Below are positions 32,528-41,579 of a stretch of DNA of 49,418 bases, in pieces. This DNA comes from JAVHYG01 sp040390025 (GTDB lineage Bacteria; Pseudomonadota; Gammaproteobacteria; Diplorickettsiales; Diplorickettsiaceae). The notes below the pieces were generated by a model. The model saw only the letters and a program-made list of their open reading frames with translations. It searched no databases and was not told the origin of the DNA. The first letter of the stretch is position 1; each line of letters opens with the position of its first letter. The translations under genes were made by a program, and so were the position numbers. Where the stretch lies: the NCBI GenBank assembly GCA_040390025.1, contig JAZJZD010000003.1:1-49418 (forward strand). Direction: 5' to 3'.

Positions 32528-32844
32528 ATAAAAATAGCCAGAAGTATTGATAGAAACACAGCAGCCGAGCCCATATCTTTAGCTTGACCCGATAACAAGT
32601 GCTGTTCTTTACTAATGCGATCAACTATTTTTTCAATAGCACTATTGAGGACTTCCGTTATCAGAATAAGCCCAACAGAAGCAATCAGAATGAGACGTTC
32701 TACCTTGCCAACGTCTAGATAGGGGGTAATAACGACAGCTACCAGCAAAAGTAGGCATTCCAAACGAAATGCCGTTTCCTGTCGCCAGATAGTCGCCAAC
32801 CCTTTGAGAGAGCATGTTGTGGCTTTAATAAGATGGGAAAACAT
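32503..32844 (-). CDS. dgkA: Diacylglycerol kinase DgkA, 113 aa
   Basis: Small integral-membrane kinase converting diacylglycerol to phosphatidic acid. It has the prokaryotic DGK layout with three membrane helices, ETAFRLE (about 23-29), the signature EVLNSAIEKIVDR (64-76), and AKDMGSAAV (about 88-96). Typical length (E. coli 122). It overlaps the downstream phosphoethanolamine transferase by up to 25 bp on the same strand, so they form an operon. The transferase generates diacylglycerol, and this kinase returns it to phospholipid synthesis. Confidence 0.95.
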   Translation of the reverse strand: MFSHLIKATTCSLKGLATIWRQETAFRLECLLLLVAVVITPYLDVGKVERLILIASVGLILITEVLNSAIEKIVDRISKEQHLLSGQAKDMGSAAVFLSILLAIFIWVSILWK

Positions 32845-33249
32845 TTTTCTTGTTGTATTGTTTGAATTTAAAAAGTTCGCCGCTTCAGATACGAGCGGTA
32901 TAATGCGACTAATTTACAGCGGGGGACTATAGCATAATACCTAGGCACTATAAATAAAGGATGGCTACCCCTCTTTACTAGGGAAGGGGGTTGCTTATTA
33001 GCCTGTTTTAGCCGGGTGTCTTCTATTTATTTTGACTAAAATATGGTATAAAACACCGCGCTGTTTAGGCGATATTTCACACATCTATTGAAAAGATAGT
33101 TGAGGGTGGCTATTTAGAGGGTGTTTTCAATCAATTGAAGGCATCTCTTAACAGTCTTCAGCTATTGATAGATGGAGGTTTAACCCAGCGAAGCTATCCT
33201 GTATTCACTAAAAAGAGGATAAGCCGAGCAATTTTGGAGTAAGAAAAAA
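32845..33249 (+). promoter_or_regulatory. rpsB promoter and long leader
   Basis: 405 bases without a gene. An extended -10 TGG-TATAAA (33044-33052) would start transcription near 33060, giving a leader of about 190 nt before the GTG of rpsB. The leader has several possible stems. In gammaproteobacteria the rpsB-tsf leader is a target of feedback by ribosomal protein S2, so the length fits that kind of control. The left part (32950-33000) has a C-rich/G-rich imperfect hairpin. The S2 link here is inferred from the family. Confidence 0.5.
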
Positions 33250-34041
33250 GTGTCAACCATTACATTAAGAAAATTATTTGAAGCCGGTGTTCATTTTGGC
33301 CATCGCGCGCGCTTTCGTGAGCCTAAAATGGCTCCTGCTATTTATGGTGTAAGAAACGGAATTAGCATCATTGATCTAGAAAAAACCCGGGAATATATTA
33401 TTGAAGCCCTGAATTACGTGGCTAAAATAGCAGCAAGGCCCGGTAGTAAAATTTTATTTGTGGGAACAAAACGTGCTGCTCAAGACTTGATTAAAGAGCA
33501 AGCGCTTCGCTGTGATATGCCTTTTGTCGCTCATCGCTGGCTAGGCGGCCTTTTGACCAACTACAGTACGATTCGTAAATCAGTTAAAAAATTGAAAGAT
33601 TTAGAAGCCGAAAAACAAGCCGGTGGTTTTGATAAGCTTACGAAAAAAGAAGCCCTAAATCAGGAACGGAAAATGGGTAAATTGGAGCGTGCACTGGGTG
33701 GTATTAAAGACTATAGTGGTTTGCCAGATGCATTATTCGTTATTGATAGAGGCTATGAAAATATTGCTATTGCGGAAGCACAAAAGCTAAAGATACCCGT
33801 TATCAGTATTGTCGACACTAACCACTCACCCGAAGGGATTGATTACATTATTCCTGGGAATGATGATGCCGCGCGCGCGATTGCGCTTTATGCCGAAATG
33901 GTGGCAGATACTATTTTAGAGGCACGTGCAAAAACTGATAATGCGTCGGAACTCGCCATCAAAGAAATTGAGAAAAAGGAAGAAGTGTCATCGGATAAGG
34001 TGCTTGAATCTGCACAATCTGTCGATAAAAAAGGAGAGTAG
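33250..34041 (+). CDS. rpsB: 30S ribosomal protein S2, 263 aa
   Basis: Small-subunit protein S2, needed for binding of S1 and the mRNA platform. Begins MSTITLRKLFEAGVHFGHRA and contains KMAPAIYGVRNGISIIDLEK, FVAHRWLGGLLTNY and VIDRGYENIAIAEA. Starts with GTG at 33250; GGAG (33235-33238) lies 11 nt upstream. The C-terminus is a charged extension (EKKEEVSSDKVLESAQSVDK), usual in size for the family (E. coli 241). 3 bp before tsf, the universal rpsB-tsf pair. Confidence 0.98.
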   Translation: MSTITLRKLFEAGVHFGHRARFREPKMAPAIYGVRNGISIIDLEKTREYIIEALNYVAKIAARPGSKILFVGTKRAAQDLIKEQALRCDMPFVAHRWLGGLLTNYSTIRKSVKKLKDLEAEKQAGGFDKLTKKEALNQERKMGKLERALGGIKDYSGLPDALFVIDRGYENIAIAEAQKLKIPVISIVDTNHSPEGIDYIIPGNDDAARAIALYAEMVADTILEARAKTDNASELAIKEIEKKEEVSSDKVLESAQSVDKKGE

Positions 34042-34044
34042 GAG

Positions 34045-34932
34045 ATGGCTACAATAATAACAGCAGCCCTTGTTCGGGAATTACGTGCGCGTACCGGTGC
34101 AGGCATGATGGACTGCAAAAAAGCTTTAATTGAAGCGGAAGGTAATCTAGACGCTGCTGCAGAAGCGATGCGTAAATCAGGTCAAATTCAGGCTGAAAAA
34201 AAATCAGGTCGTATTGCGGCTGAAGGTTTAATCGTTATTAAGTCGAATACTGATCTTTCCATTATCTTAGAGATTAATTGTGAAACTGATTTCGTAAGTC
34301 GAGATAAAAACTTTGTCGAATTTGCTGATGCAGTGACGCAATTAGCGCTTGATAATAAAGTGGAATCAGTAGAGGCTCTTTTAAGCACTTCTTTTTCTGA
34401 AACTGGGCAATCTGTAGAGAATACGCGCCAAAACTTAATTGCTAAATTAGGTGAAAATATACAAATTAGGCGTTTAATGCTCGTTTATTCACAGCCAGAT
34501 AGCGTGATAGGCGCTTATGTGCATACCGGTCGAATCGGTGTTATCGTAAAATTACAAGGCGGCGATAAGCAACTCGCTAAAGATTTGGCACTGCATATTA
34601 TTGCTAATAATCCTTTAGTGATTTCAGCGGAAGATGTTTCTAATGACGTGGTTGCAAAAGAGCGAGAAATTTTTATGGCGCAAGCACAGTCAAGCGGTAA
34701 GCCACAAGCTGTTATTGATAAAATGATTGAAGGACGGATCACTAAATTTCTTAGTGGGATAAGTTTATTAGGGCAGCCTTTTATTAAAGATGAGACGATT
34801 ACTATAAAAAACTTGCTTGAAGGATCACAAGCTAAAGTAATAGATTTTGTTCGCTTTGCTGTGGGAGAAGGGATTGAGAAGCCAACAGAGGATTTTGCTG
34901 AAGCAGTAATGGCCCAGGTTAAGGGATCCTAA
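34045..34932 (+). CDS. tsf: Elongation factor Ts, 295 aa
   Basis: Guanine-nucleotide exchange factor for EF-Tu. N-terminal UBA-like domain RELRARTGAGMMDCKKALIE, then the EF-Tu contact INCETDFVSRD, and the core and C-terminal module through VRFAVGEGIEK. E. coli Ts is 283 aa, so it is full length. It is co-transcribed with rpsB (AGGAG before its ATG, 3-bp gap). A hairpin lies in the 167-bp gap to pyrH. Confidence 0.98.
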   Translation: MATIITAALVRELRARTGAGMMDCKKALIEAEGNLDAAAEAMRKSGQIQAEKKSGRIAAEGLIVIKSNTDLSIILEINCETDFVSRDKNFVEFADAVTQLALDNKVESVEALLSTSFSETGQSVENTRQNLIAKLGENIQIRRLMLVYSQPDSVIGAYVHTGRIGVIVKLQGGDKQLAKDLALHIIANNPLVISAEDVSNDVVAKEREIFMAQAQSSGKPQAVIDKMIEGRITKFLSGISLLGQPFIKDETITIKNLLEGSQAKVIDFVRFAVGEGIEKPTEDFAEAVMAQVKGS

Positions 34933-34998
34933 GTGCTTTGCAGAGGGAAACCGTAGGGGATATTAAGCACTATTTATACCCCTTATGTACAGCAAGTA

Positions 34999-35043
34999 TC
35001 TAGGGCGTGTCGTTATTAAGCGAGAATGACGATACACCCTAGA
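34999..35043. repeat. Hairpin between tsf and pyrH
   Basis: TCTAGGGCGTGTCGT (34999-35013) pairs with ACGATACACCCTAGA (35029-35043) with two imperfect positions, around a 15-nt loop. No T-run follows. The loop and stem (AGCGAGAATGACG) resemble dispersed REP-type palindromes; it could also attenuate transcription between tsf and pyrH. Confidence 0.5.
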
Positions 35044-35099
35044 AACCCCCGTCCGAAAAGGTTATGATCCATCCTAATTAATAATGAGTGTTAACCAAC

Positions 35100-35840
35100 A
35101 TGACTTTACCCACCCTTAAGTATCGACGTATTTTACTTAAACTCAGTGGCGAAGCCCTCAGTGGAGAAAACTCTCAAACACTTGATCCCATTATTCTTAA
35201 CAACATTGTTAATGAAATTATTGAAATATCTAATTTAGGCATACAAATTGGTATTGTTATCGGTGGCGGAAATCTTTTTCGTGGTGCTGCTTTAGAAAAA
35301 ATGGGTATTGATCGTATTACAGGCGATCAAATGGGAATGCTGGCTACTTTCATCAATGCTCTTGCGTTAAGAGATGCCTTTGAAAAGTGCGGTAAAGTTG
35401 CAAAAATTATGTCAGCCGTTCCAACGGGAAGTCTAGCGCCTCTTTTTGAACGACATAAAGCTAAACGCTACTTAGAAAAAGGCTATATTGTTATCTTTGC
35501 TGGAGGAACGGGCAATCCTTTATTTAGCACTGACTCTGCCGCTAGTTTACGCGGAATAGAGATAGGGGCGGATATTTTGTTAAAAGCGACGCATGTCGAT
35601 GGTGTCTATTCGGCTGATCCTAAAAGAGATAAACAGGCCGTTTTATATTCACAGGTGAGTTATCAAACAGCCTTAGAAAAAGAACTGGGTGTTATGGATT
35701 TAGCGGCTTTTTCGCAATGCCGCGATTATAGTTTACCCATCCACGTTTTTAATATTCAAACTAAGAATGCCTTACGTAAAATTATCGAAGGTAAGAAACT
35801 AGGTACACGAGTGAATAATCAGGGGGATGAAACAGTATGA
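35100..35840 (+). CDS. pyrH: UMP kinase, 246 aa
   Basis: Hexameric bacterial UMP kinase making UDP for RNA and sugar-nucleotide synthesis. Contains YRRILLKLSGEALSGE, VIGGGNLFRG, ITGDQMGMLATFINAL, FAGGTGNPLFSTDSAA and DPKRDKQA, all conserved. I prefer the ATG at 35100; a GTG at 35088 would add four residues, and neither has a strong ribosome binding site. Stop overlaps the frr start (ATGA). E. coli 241 aa. Confidence 0.96.
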   Translation: MTLPTLKYRRILLKLSGEALSGENSQTLDPIILNNIVNEIIEISNLGIQIGIVIGGGNLFRGAALEKMGIDRITGDQMGMLATFINALALRDAFEKCGKVAKIMSAVPTGSLAPLFERHKAKRYLEKGYIVIFAGGTGNPLFSTDSAASLRGIEIGADILLKATHVDGVYSADPKRDKQAVLYSQVSYQTALEKELGVMDLAAFSQCRDYSLPIHVFNIQTKNALRKIIEGKKLGTRVNNQGDETV

Positions 35841-36400
35841 GTACGATTGGTTCAATAAAACTAACGGCTGAACAAGGCATGCAAAAAGCAATAGAATCCT
35901 TGGAACTCAGTCTCTCCAAATTACGAACGGGTAGAGCGCATCCCAGTTTATTAGAACAGCTCCGTGTTTCTCAATATGATAAAGAAGTTCCTTTAAATCA
36001 TGTAGCGAGCATTACCGTTGCTGATGCTAGGACTTTATCGATAACGCCTTGGAATAAAGCAGAAATTCCAGCGATTGAAAAAGCAATTAGAAATTCTGGC
36101 TTAGGCTTAAATCCTGTTACGGCGGGTAATATTATTCGTGTGCCGTTGGCCGCTTTGACTGAAGAACGTCGCCGTGAAATGAATAAATTAGTAAAAAAAG
36201 AAGCAGAAGATGCGCGTGTTTCGATTCGTAATTATCGCCGTGATGCAAATAACCAATTTAAAGAGCTCACGAAAAAGAAATTAACGACTGAGGATGAAGA
36301 ACGTCGTGCCCAAGATGCGATTCAAAAAATGACCGATCATGCCATTGCTAATGTAGAAAAAGTGGCGAATATGAAAGAAAAGGAACTCATGCAGGTATAA
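35837..36400 (+). CDS. frr: Ribosome recycling factor, 187 aa
   Basis: Splits post-termination ribosomes with EF-G. Shows LSKLRTGRAHPSLLEQL, ITVADARTLSITPWNKAEIP, IRVPLAALTEERRREMNKLV and a C-terminal helix RAQDAIQKMTDHAI. Usual length (185). Starts within the pyrH stop by a 4-bp ATGA overlap, so translation is coupled. Confidence 0.98.
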   Translation: MSTIGSIKLTAEQGMQKAIESLELSLSKLRTGRAHPSLLEQLRVSQYDKEVPLNHVASITVADARTLSITPWNKAEIPAIEKAIRNSGLGLNPVTAGNIIRVPLAALTEERRREMNKLVKKEAEDARVSIRNYRRDANNQFKELTKKKLTTEDEERRAQDAIQKMTDHAIANVEKVANMKEKELMQV

Positions 36401-36410
36401 CCTGTATATT

Positions 36411-37151
36411 ATGTCCACTTCTACTTTAAAGTATCCTCGTCATCTTGCTATTATTATGGATGGAAATGGTCGTTGGGCTAAAAAGCGGCATTTGCCGCGC
36501 CTATTAGGCCATCAGGAAGGTTTGAAAGTCGTCCGTAAAATCGTTAAAAAGTGCGGTGAATTAGGAATAGAAGTACTGACGCTATTTGCATTTAGTAGTG
36601 AAAATTGGCAGCGACCTGCTGAAGAAGTTAATCACCTCATGACACTTTTTCTAAATACTTTAAAAGGTGAAATAGAAAAATTAAATCAAAATAATGTTCA
36701 ATTAAGAATGGTGGGAAGCCTTGAACGCTTTAAAGAGCCGCTTCGCCTGTGTATCGATGAAACGCAGAAATTAACTGCAAAAAATACCGGTTTAAAACTC
36801 ATTATTGCTGTCGATTATAGTGGCCAATGGGATATTATCCAGGCAGTACAAAATTTGGCATGCCAAATTAAAGAAGGCTCACTCAAATCTGAAAAGATTA
36901 CTCAGGATTTATTTGCACGTTATTTAAGTTTATCCGATCTGCCCTCGCCTGATTTATTAATTCGTACCAGCGGTGAGTATCGCATTAGCAATTTTCTTTT
37001 ATGGCAACTCGCTTATACTGAACTGTATTTTACAGAGACTTTATGGCCTGATTTTGATGAGGAAGCATTAAATAAGGCATTAATTTTTTATTCGCAACGG
37101 GAACGGCGCTTTGGCTGTACCAGTGAGCAACTCTCGGAAATCAATGCTTAA
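36411..37151 (+). CDS. uppS: Undecaprenyl diphosphate synthase, 246 aa
   Basis: Cis-prenyltransferase making the C55 lipid carrier for peptidoglycan and O-polysaccharide. Seen: IIMDGNGRWAKKRHLPR with the catalytic Asp, FAFSSENWQRP, and the C-terminal DLLIRTSGEYRISNFLLWQ and LYFTETLWPDF. E. coli IspU is 253 aa. 10 bp after frr; its end overlaps the cdsA start by 8 bp. In E. coli dxr lies between frr and uppS; here dxr comes after cdsA. Confidence 0.97.
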   Translation: MSTSTLKYPRHLAIIMDGNGRWAKKRHLPRLLGHQEGLKVVRKIVKKCGELGIEVLTLFAFSSENWQRPAEEVNHLMTLFLNTLKGEIEKLNQNNVQLRMVGSLERFKEPLRLCIDETQKLTAKNTGLKLIIAVDYSGQWDIIQAVQNLACQIKEGSLKSEKITQDLFARYLSLSDLPSPDLLIRTSGEYRISNFLLWQLAYTELYFTETLWPDFDEEALNKALIFYSQRERRFGCTSEQLSEINA

Positions 37152-37956
37152 GCTTCGAATATTAACCGCTTTCATATTAATCCCCCTGGTGATAGGGGGA
37201 ATTTTTTATTTATCACAGCCCTATTTTATGGGGATAACGGCATTCATTACGCTGTTGGCGGCTTGGGAGTGGTCTCGTTTAAGTGGATGGACCGATCTGA
37301 AAAAGCGCATGCTTTATGTAGGAGTTCAGTGTATTCTCTTATTGGCTTTAATGGCTTTTTCAGCCACGACGAAATGGGCAGGGATAATAGTATTAGGTTT
37401 GATTTTTTGGATATTCCTCTCTATTTATTTGCTTAATGCACGTAGAAAACCCATATTACCAACAATTCCGCGTTATCTCAGGGCTAGTCTGGGATGGTTG
37501 ATACTCACTTTATGTTGGACGGCACTTCAAGTGTTGCATTTGACGCCTTTTTATCTACTTTTTATGTTGCTAATCATATGGTTAGCCGATACAGCGGCCT
37601 ATGTCAGTGGTCGTCTTTGGGGGCAACATTTATTAGCGCCTACCTTAAGTCCGAAAAAGACATGGGAGGGCATGATTATTGGATTATTAGTAACTTTTTT
37701 TGCCGCCATGTTGATTCAAACTTTTTTTTCGGGGGTTAAACCTTCTTTATGGCAAATATTAATGCTTGTATTACTCACCAGCTTAGCCTCAATAGCGGGT
37801 GATTTATTTGAAAGCCAATTAAAACGATTAGAAGGTTTAAAAGATAGTGGCCATTTATTACCCGGTCATGGCGGCATTTTAGATCGTATTGATAGTCTAT
37901 TGGCAGCGGCGCCCGTATTTGCGGGATCTTTGTTATTACTAGGTTTAGTTTCATGA
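37144..37956 (+). CDS. cdsA: Phosphatidate cytidylyltransferase CdsA, 270 aa
   Basis: Inner-membrane enzyme making CDP-diacylglycerol, the substrate of the PgsA-type enzyme encoded at 28906-29496. About eight hydrophobic helices and the complete CDS signature SQLKRLEGLKDSGHLLPGHG followed by GILDRIDS near the C-terminus. I start at ATG 37144 (MLKLRILTAFILIPL). The frame is open further upstream but inside uppS. It overlaps uppS by 8 bp and dxr by 4 bp. Confidence 0.96.
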   Translation: MLKLRILTAFILIPLVIGGIFYLSQPYFMGITAFITLLAAWEWSRLSGWTDLKKRMLYVGVQCILLLALMAFSATTKWAGIIVLGLIFWIFLSIYLLNARRKPILPTIPRYLRASLGWLILTLCWTALQVLHLTPFYLLFMLLIIWLADTAAYVSGRLWGQHLLAPTLSPKKTWEGMIIGLLVTFFAAMLIQTFFSGVKPSLWQILMLVLLTSLASIAGDLFESQLKRLEGLKDSGHLLPGHGGILDRIDSLLAAAPVFAGSLLLLGLVS

Positions 37957-39188
37957 AGTTTTTAACTATTTTAGGCGCAACCGGTTCGATAGGTGTTCAT
38001 ACCTTAGATGTTATTGGAGAACATACGGATCGTTTTAGAGTCGTTGCATTAACTGCGCACCACAATATTGAATTACTGTTTAAGCAATGTATTCAACATT
38101 CGCCAGCCTATGCGGTTGTTAGTACGAAGCGCTTAGCGGAGAATTTGCAACAACGTTTACGAGAGGAGTCGCTCCAAACCGAAGTATTATTTGGTGTGGA
38201 GGCGCTTGCCAAAGTGGCTAGTCTTGCCGAAGTGGATATGGTAATGGCCGCTATTGTAGGTGCAGCTGGATTATTACCGACTTTGGCAGCGATAAAAGCC
38301 AAAAAGCAAGTATTACTAGCTAATAAAGAAGCTTTAGTGATGGCAGGTCCTTTACTCATAGAAGAAGCTAAGCGTTCCGAAGTGACTTTATTACCGGTAG
38401 ATAGTGAACATAATGCGATTTTTCAGTGTTTACATGGATGCTTCGAAACAGGTGTTGCTTCGAAAGAAGTGACAAAAATTATCTTAACGGCATCCGGTGG
38501 AGCTGTACGTCACAAGCCTTTAGCACAACTGCAAAAAACAACGCCTTTAGAAGCGTGCCGGCATCCTAATTGGTCTATGGGTCAAAAAATTAGTATTGAT
38601 TCGGCTACATTGATGAATAAAGGGTTTGAAGTCATCGAAGCCCACTTTTTATTTGGATTACCACTCGAACAAATTGAGGTTGTTCTACATCCGCAGAGTA
38701 TTATTCACTCTTTTGTAGAATATCGTGATGGTTCATTGCTTGCCCAACTAAGCAACCCTGATATGCGTATCCCCATTTCTTATGCATTGGCTTGGCCAGA
38801 ACGGTTGACTAATTCTGCTTCTCGTCTAGATTTAATTAAATTAGCACGACTTGATTTTGAAGCAATTGATGAAAAACGTTATCCTTGTTTGGATTTAGCG
38901 TATGAAGCCCTTAAAATAGGTGGTACGGCAACGACTATTCTTAATGCGGCTAATGAGATTGCAGTACAAGCGTTCTTAGAAGGAAAAATTAATTTCACGG
39001 CTATCGCACTGCTTAATAAACAGGTATTGGAAAAAATTCATTCGCGCCCAGTTACTAGCGTGGAAGTAATCTTAGAGGATGATCATTTAGCGCGCGCCGT
39101 TGCTTTAGAGTTGATTGATCATGAGGGAAAAGTTATGGCATCTTTAGTAGATGCTGATATGATGGACGCCCACGCGGCTATTTTTTAA
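37953..39188 (+). CDS. dxr: 1-deoxy-D-xylulose 5-phosphate reductoisomerase, 411 aa
   Basis: First committed step of the MEP isoprenoid pathway, feeding UppS. NADPH motif LGATGSIGVHTLDVI (6-20), metal/substrate site LLPVDSEHNAIFQ, and HPNWSMGQKISIDSATLMNK with NKGFEVIEAH. E. coli 398 aa. Begins with an ATGA overlap on cdsA. It is followed after 19 bp by bamA, with no rseP between. Confidence 0.97.
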   Translation: MKFLTILGATGSIGVHTLDVIGEHTDRFRVVALTAHHNIELLFKQCIQHSPAYAVVSTKRLAENLQQRLREESLQTEVLFGVEALAKVASLAEVDMVMAAIVGAAGLLPTLAAIKAKKQVLLANKEALVMAGPLLIEEAKRSEVTLLPVDSEHNAIFQCLHGCFETGVASKEVTKIILTASGGAVRHKPLAQLQKTTPLEACRHPNWSMGQKISIDSATLMNKGFEVIEAHFLFGLPLEQIEVVLHPQSIIHSFVEYRDGSLLAQLSNPDMRIPISYALAWPERLTNSASRLDLIKLARLDFEAIDEKRYPCLDLAYEALKIGGTATTILNAANEIAVQAFLEGKINFTAIALLNKQVLEKIHSRPVTSVEVILEDDHLARAVALELIDHEGKVMASLVDADMMDAHAAIF

Positions 39189-39207
39189 TTTTTTAAAAAT
39201 AATTTAC

Positions 39208-41553
39208 ATGCACCGTTTATTGAGATTTTTTTCACCGACGCTTTTATTGATTGCATCTTTTTTGTTACCCATTCAGGCACACGCTTTTTATCTAAGCCGA
39301 ATTGATGTAAGGGGATTAAAAGGGATAAGCCGTGATACTGTTTTAAGCTATTTGCCTGTCAGAACGGGCCAAACGTTTAATCCAGAACAATCATCGCAAC
39401 TTATTAGTGCATTATATGCAACAGGCTTTTTTAGTAACGTCAGTTTGCAAGAGCAAGGAAATACACTCGTTATTAACGTTGTCGAAAGACCGATAATAAG
39501 CGAAGTTACAGTGACAGGTAACAAAGAGATTCCCAAAGATAAGCTCAATGAAATACTTAAAAAAATAGGGTTGGTACAGGGGCGTATTTTTGATAAGTCC
39601 ACCTTAGATCGCTTCGTCGCACAGCTTCGCGCACAGTATGACAATATGGGTAAGTATTCGGCAGGCGTTACGCCGGTTATTATTCCTAAATCCAATAATA
39701 GAGTAGCCATTCGTATTGAAATATCAGAAGGCCTTACCGTTCAGATAGCGGGCATTTCTATTATTGGCAATCACGTTTTTAGTGAAAGAAAACTACTGAG
39801 CGCATTACCCATATCGACTACTCATTTTTGGTCTTTTTTTACCAACGCTGATCAATACAATCAGAATAAATTATCGGCGGCCTTACAGGCTTTACAGTCT
39901 TATTATCTTGATCGGGGTTACCTTAAATTTAAAGCGGACTCTACACAAGTTGCTTTAACACCTGATCGAAAAACAGCCTATATTATCATTCATGTGACAG
40001 AAGGGCCTCTCTATAAACTGAGTGGTTATCAAGTGACGGGCCGTGTCATATTAGATGGAACGAAATTGCACGCTGTTTTCCTCCCACTTACAACGGGCCA
40101 AGCATTTTCTCGTCAGAAAGTGATGGATGTTGAACAAGGAATTAAAAAAGCCTTGGGCGATTTTGGTTATATTTTTGCAACCGTAAATACTTTGCCCGAT
40201 GTGGACGAGAAAAATAAAACTGTATCTTTAACGTTTTATGTTGATCCAGGTAATCGAGTTTATGTCAGACATATTAATATTACAGGAAATTTAAAGACAC
40301 AAGATGAAGTATTTCGTCGTTTATTGTGTCAGCAAGAAGGTGGTTTGATTTCAGAATCTGATATGAAGGAATCCATCAGACAACTTAATCTCAGTGGTTT
40401 TCTTGACGGTGAACCACAAATAACACCAGTACCTATCCCAGGGTATACGGATCAAGTAGATTTAGACCTCAACATTAATGAAGCGCATGCGGCGCAAGCA
40501 TTATTTAGTTTAGGTTATGGTACCAACGGGCCTGTTATAGGTGCTTCGCTTAATCAAAATAATGTGTTTGGAACGGGTAATCAATTAGGGATTAACTTTA
40601 ATAATACGCGTGCCGCTACGATATATAGCCTTAGTTATAACAACCCTTATTACACGTTAGACGGTGTTCAACGAGGCTTTGACCTCTTTTTCCAACGGTC
40701 TACGCCGAGTAATTTAAACACCACGACCTATAGTACAAATACCTATGGTGGCGACCTCCGTTATAGCATTCCGTTTGATGCCAAAGGCGACACGCTACAA
40801 CTCTCTGGTGGATTACAAAAATTACAACTCAATTTACCTCCTTTTAGCCAATTGTCTTCCGAAGTACAAAACTTTGTTACACAACATGGTACGCAGTTTA
40901 ACCAGCTTTTATTAGCAGTAGGTTGGGCGAGAAATGGTTGGAATCGGCTTATTTTTCCTGAACAAGGGTTTTCTCAAAAAGCGAATGTACAACTTGCATT
41001 ACCGGTTGGAGGTAGGCCTTTAGACTATTATAAAGTTAATTATAGCGGGGCAGGTTATTACCCATTAGGTCATAATTTTAAATTGCAAGGTAGTTTAAAC
41101 TTAGCGTATGGAAATGGATTTGCGTCTACACGTGGACTGCCTTTTTTTGCCAATTATTATGCCGGTGGAATAGGGACCGATGGCCAGGTACGTGGTTATG
41201 AAATAAGCTCTTTAGGCCCACGCGATAGTAATGGTTATCCTTTAGGTGGTAATGTTATGACAGTAGGAAGTTTGGGGCTTATTTTACCAATGCCAGCTTC
41301 ATTGTCTGAAAAAGTAAGAACAAGTCTTTTTGTTGATGCCGGTAATGTTTACTCTACTTTAGGCGTGACGCAGCCAAATCAACCACGAGGAGGGACTGCT
41401 TCGGGTCCCGTACGTTATTCAACAGGACTTGATGTAGATTGGCGAGTGCCTGTTTTTAATGTAGTATTAAGCTTTAGTATGGCTAAGGCGATTAATCCTA
41501 AGCCAGGCGACCAACTCCAATTCTTCCAATTCAATATTGGAACTGGCCTTTAG
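39208..41553 (+). CDS. bamA: Outer-membrane protein assembly factor BamA, 781 aa
   Basis: Core of the BAM complex that folds beta-barrel proteins into the outer membrane. Signal peptide about 1-26 (LLLIASFLLPIQAHAFYLSR), five POTRA domains (about 27-425), and a 16-strand barrel with the lid-lock motif VRGYEISSLGP. Somewhat shorter than E. coli (810). The protein ends QFFQFNIGTGL: the last residue is Leu rather than the aromatic residue usual for BamA. No clear ribosome binding site before the ATG. skp follows, 26 bp after. Confidence 0.96.
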   Translation: MHRLLRFFSPTLLLIASFLLPIQAHAFYLSRIDVRGLKGISRDTVLSYLPVRTGQTFNPEQSSQLISALYATGFFSNVSLQEQGNTLVINVVERPIISEVTVTGNKEIPKDKLNEILKKIGLVQGRIFDKSTLDRFVAQLRAQYDNMGKYSAGVTPVIIPKSNNRVAIRIEISEGLTVQIAGISIIGNHVFSERKLLSALPISTTHFWSFFTNADQYNQNKLSAALQALQSYYLDRGYLKFKADSTQVALTPDRKTAYIIIHVTEGPLYKLSGYQVTGRVILDGTKLHAVFLPLTTGQAFSRQKVMDVEQGIKKALGDFGYIFATVNTLPDVDEKNKTVSLTFYVDPGNRVYVRHINITGNLKTQDEVFRRLLCQQEGGLISESDMKESIRQLNLSGFLDGEPQITPVPIPGYTDQVDLDLNINEAHAAQALFSLGYGTNGPVIGASLNQNNVFGTGNQLGINFNNTRAATIYSLSYNNPYYTLDGVQRGFDLFFQRSTPSNLNTTTYSTNTYGGDLRYSIPFDAKGDTLQLSGGLQKLQLNLPPFSQLSSEVQNFVTQHGTQFNQLLLAVGWARNGWNRLIFPEQGFSQKANVQLALPVGGRPLDYYKVNYSGAGYYPLGHNFKLQGSLNLAYGNGFASTRGLPFFANYYAGGIGTDGQVRGYEISSLGPRDSNGYPLGGNVMTVGSLGLILPMPASLSEKVRTSLFVDAGNVYSTLGVTQPNQPRGGTASGPVRYSTGLDVDWRVPVFNVVLSFSMAKAINPKPGDQLQFFQFNIGTGL

Positions 41554-41579
41554 TGTTATGCTTATTTAAGGAGCTGATA

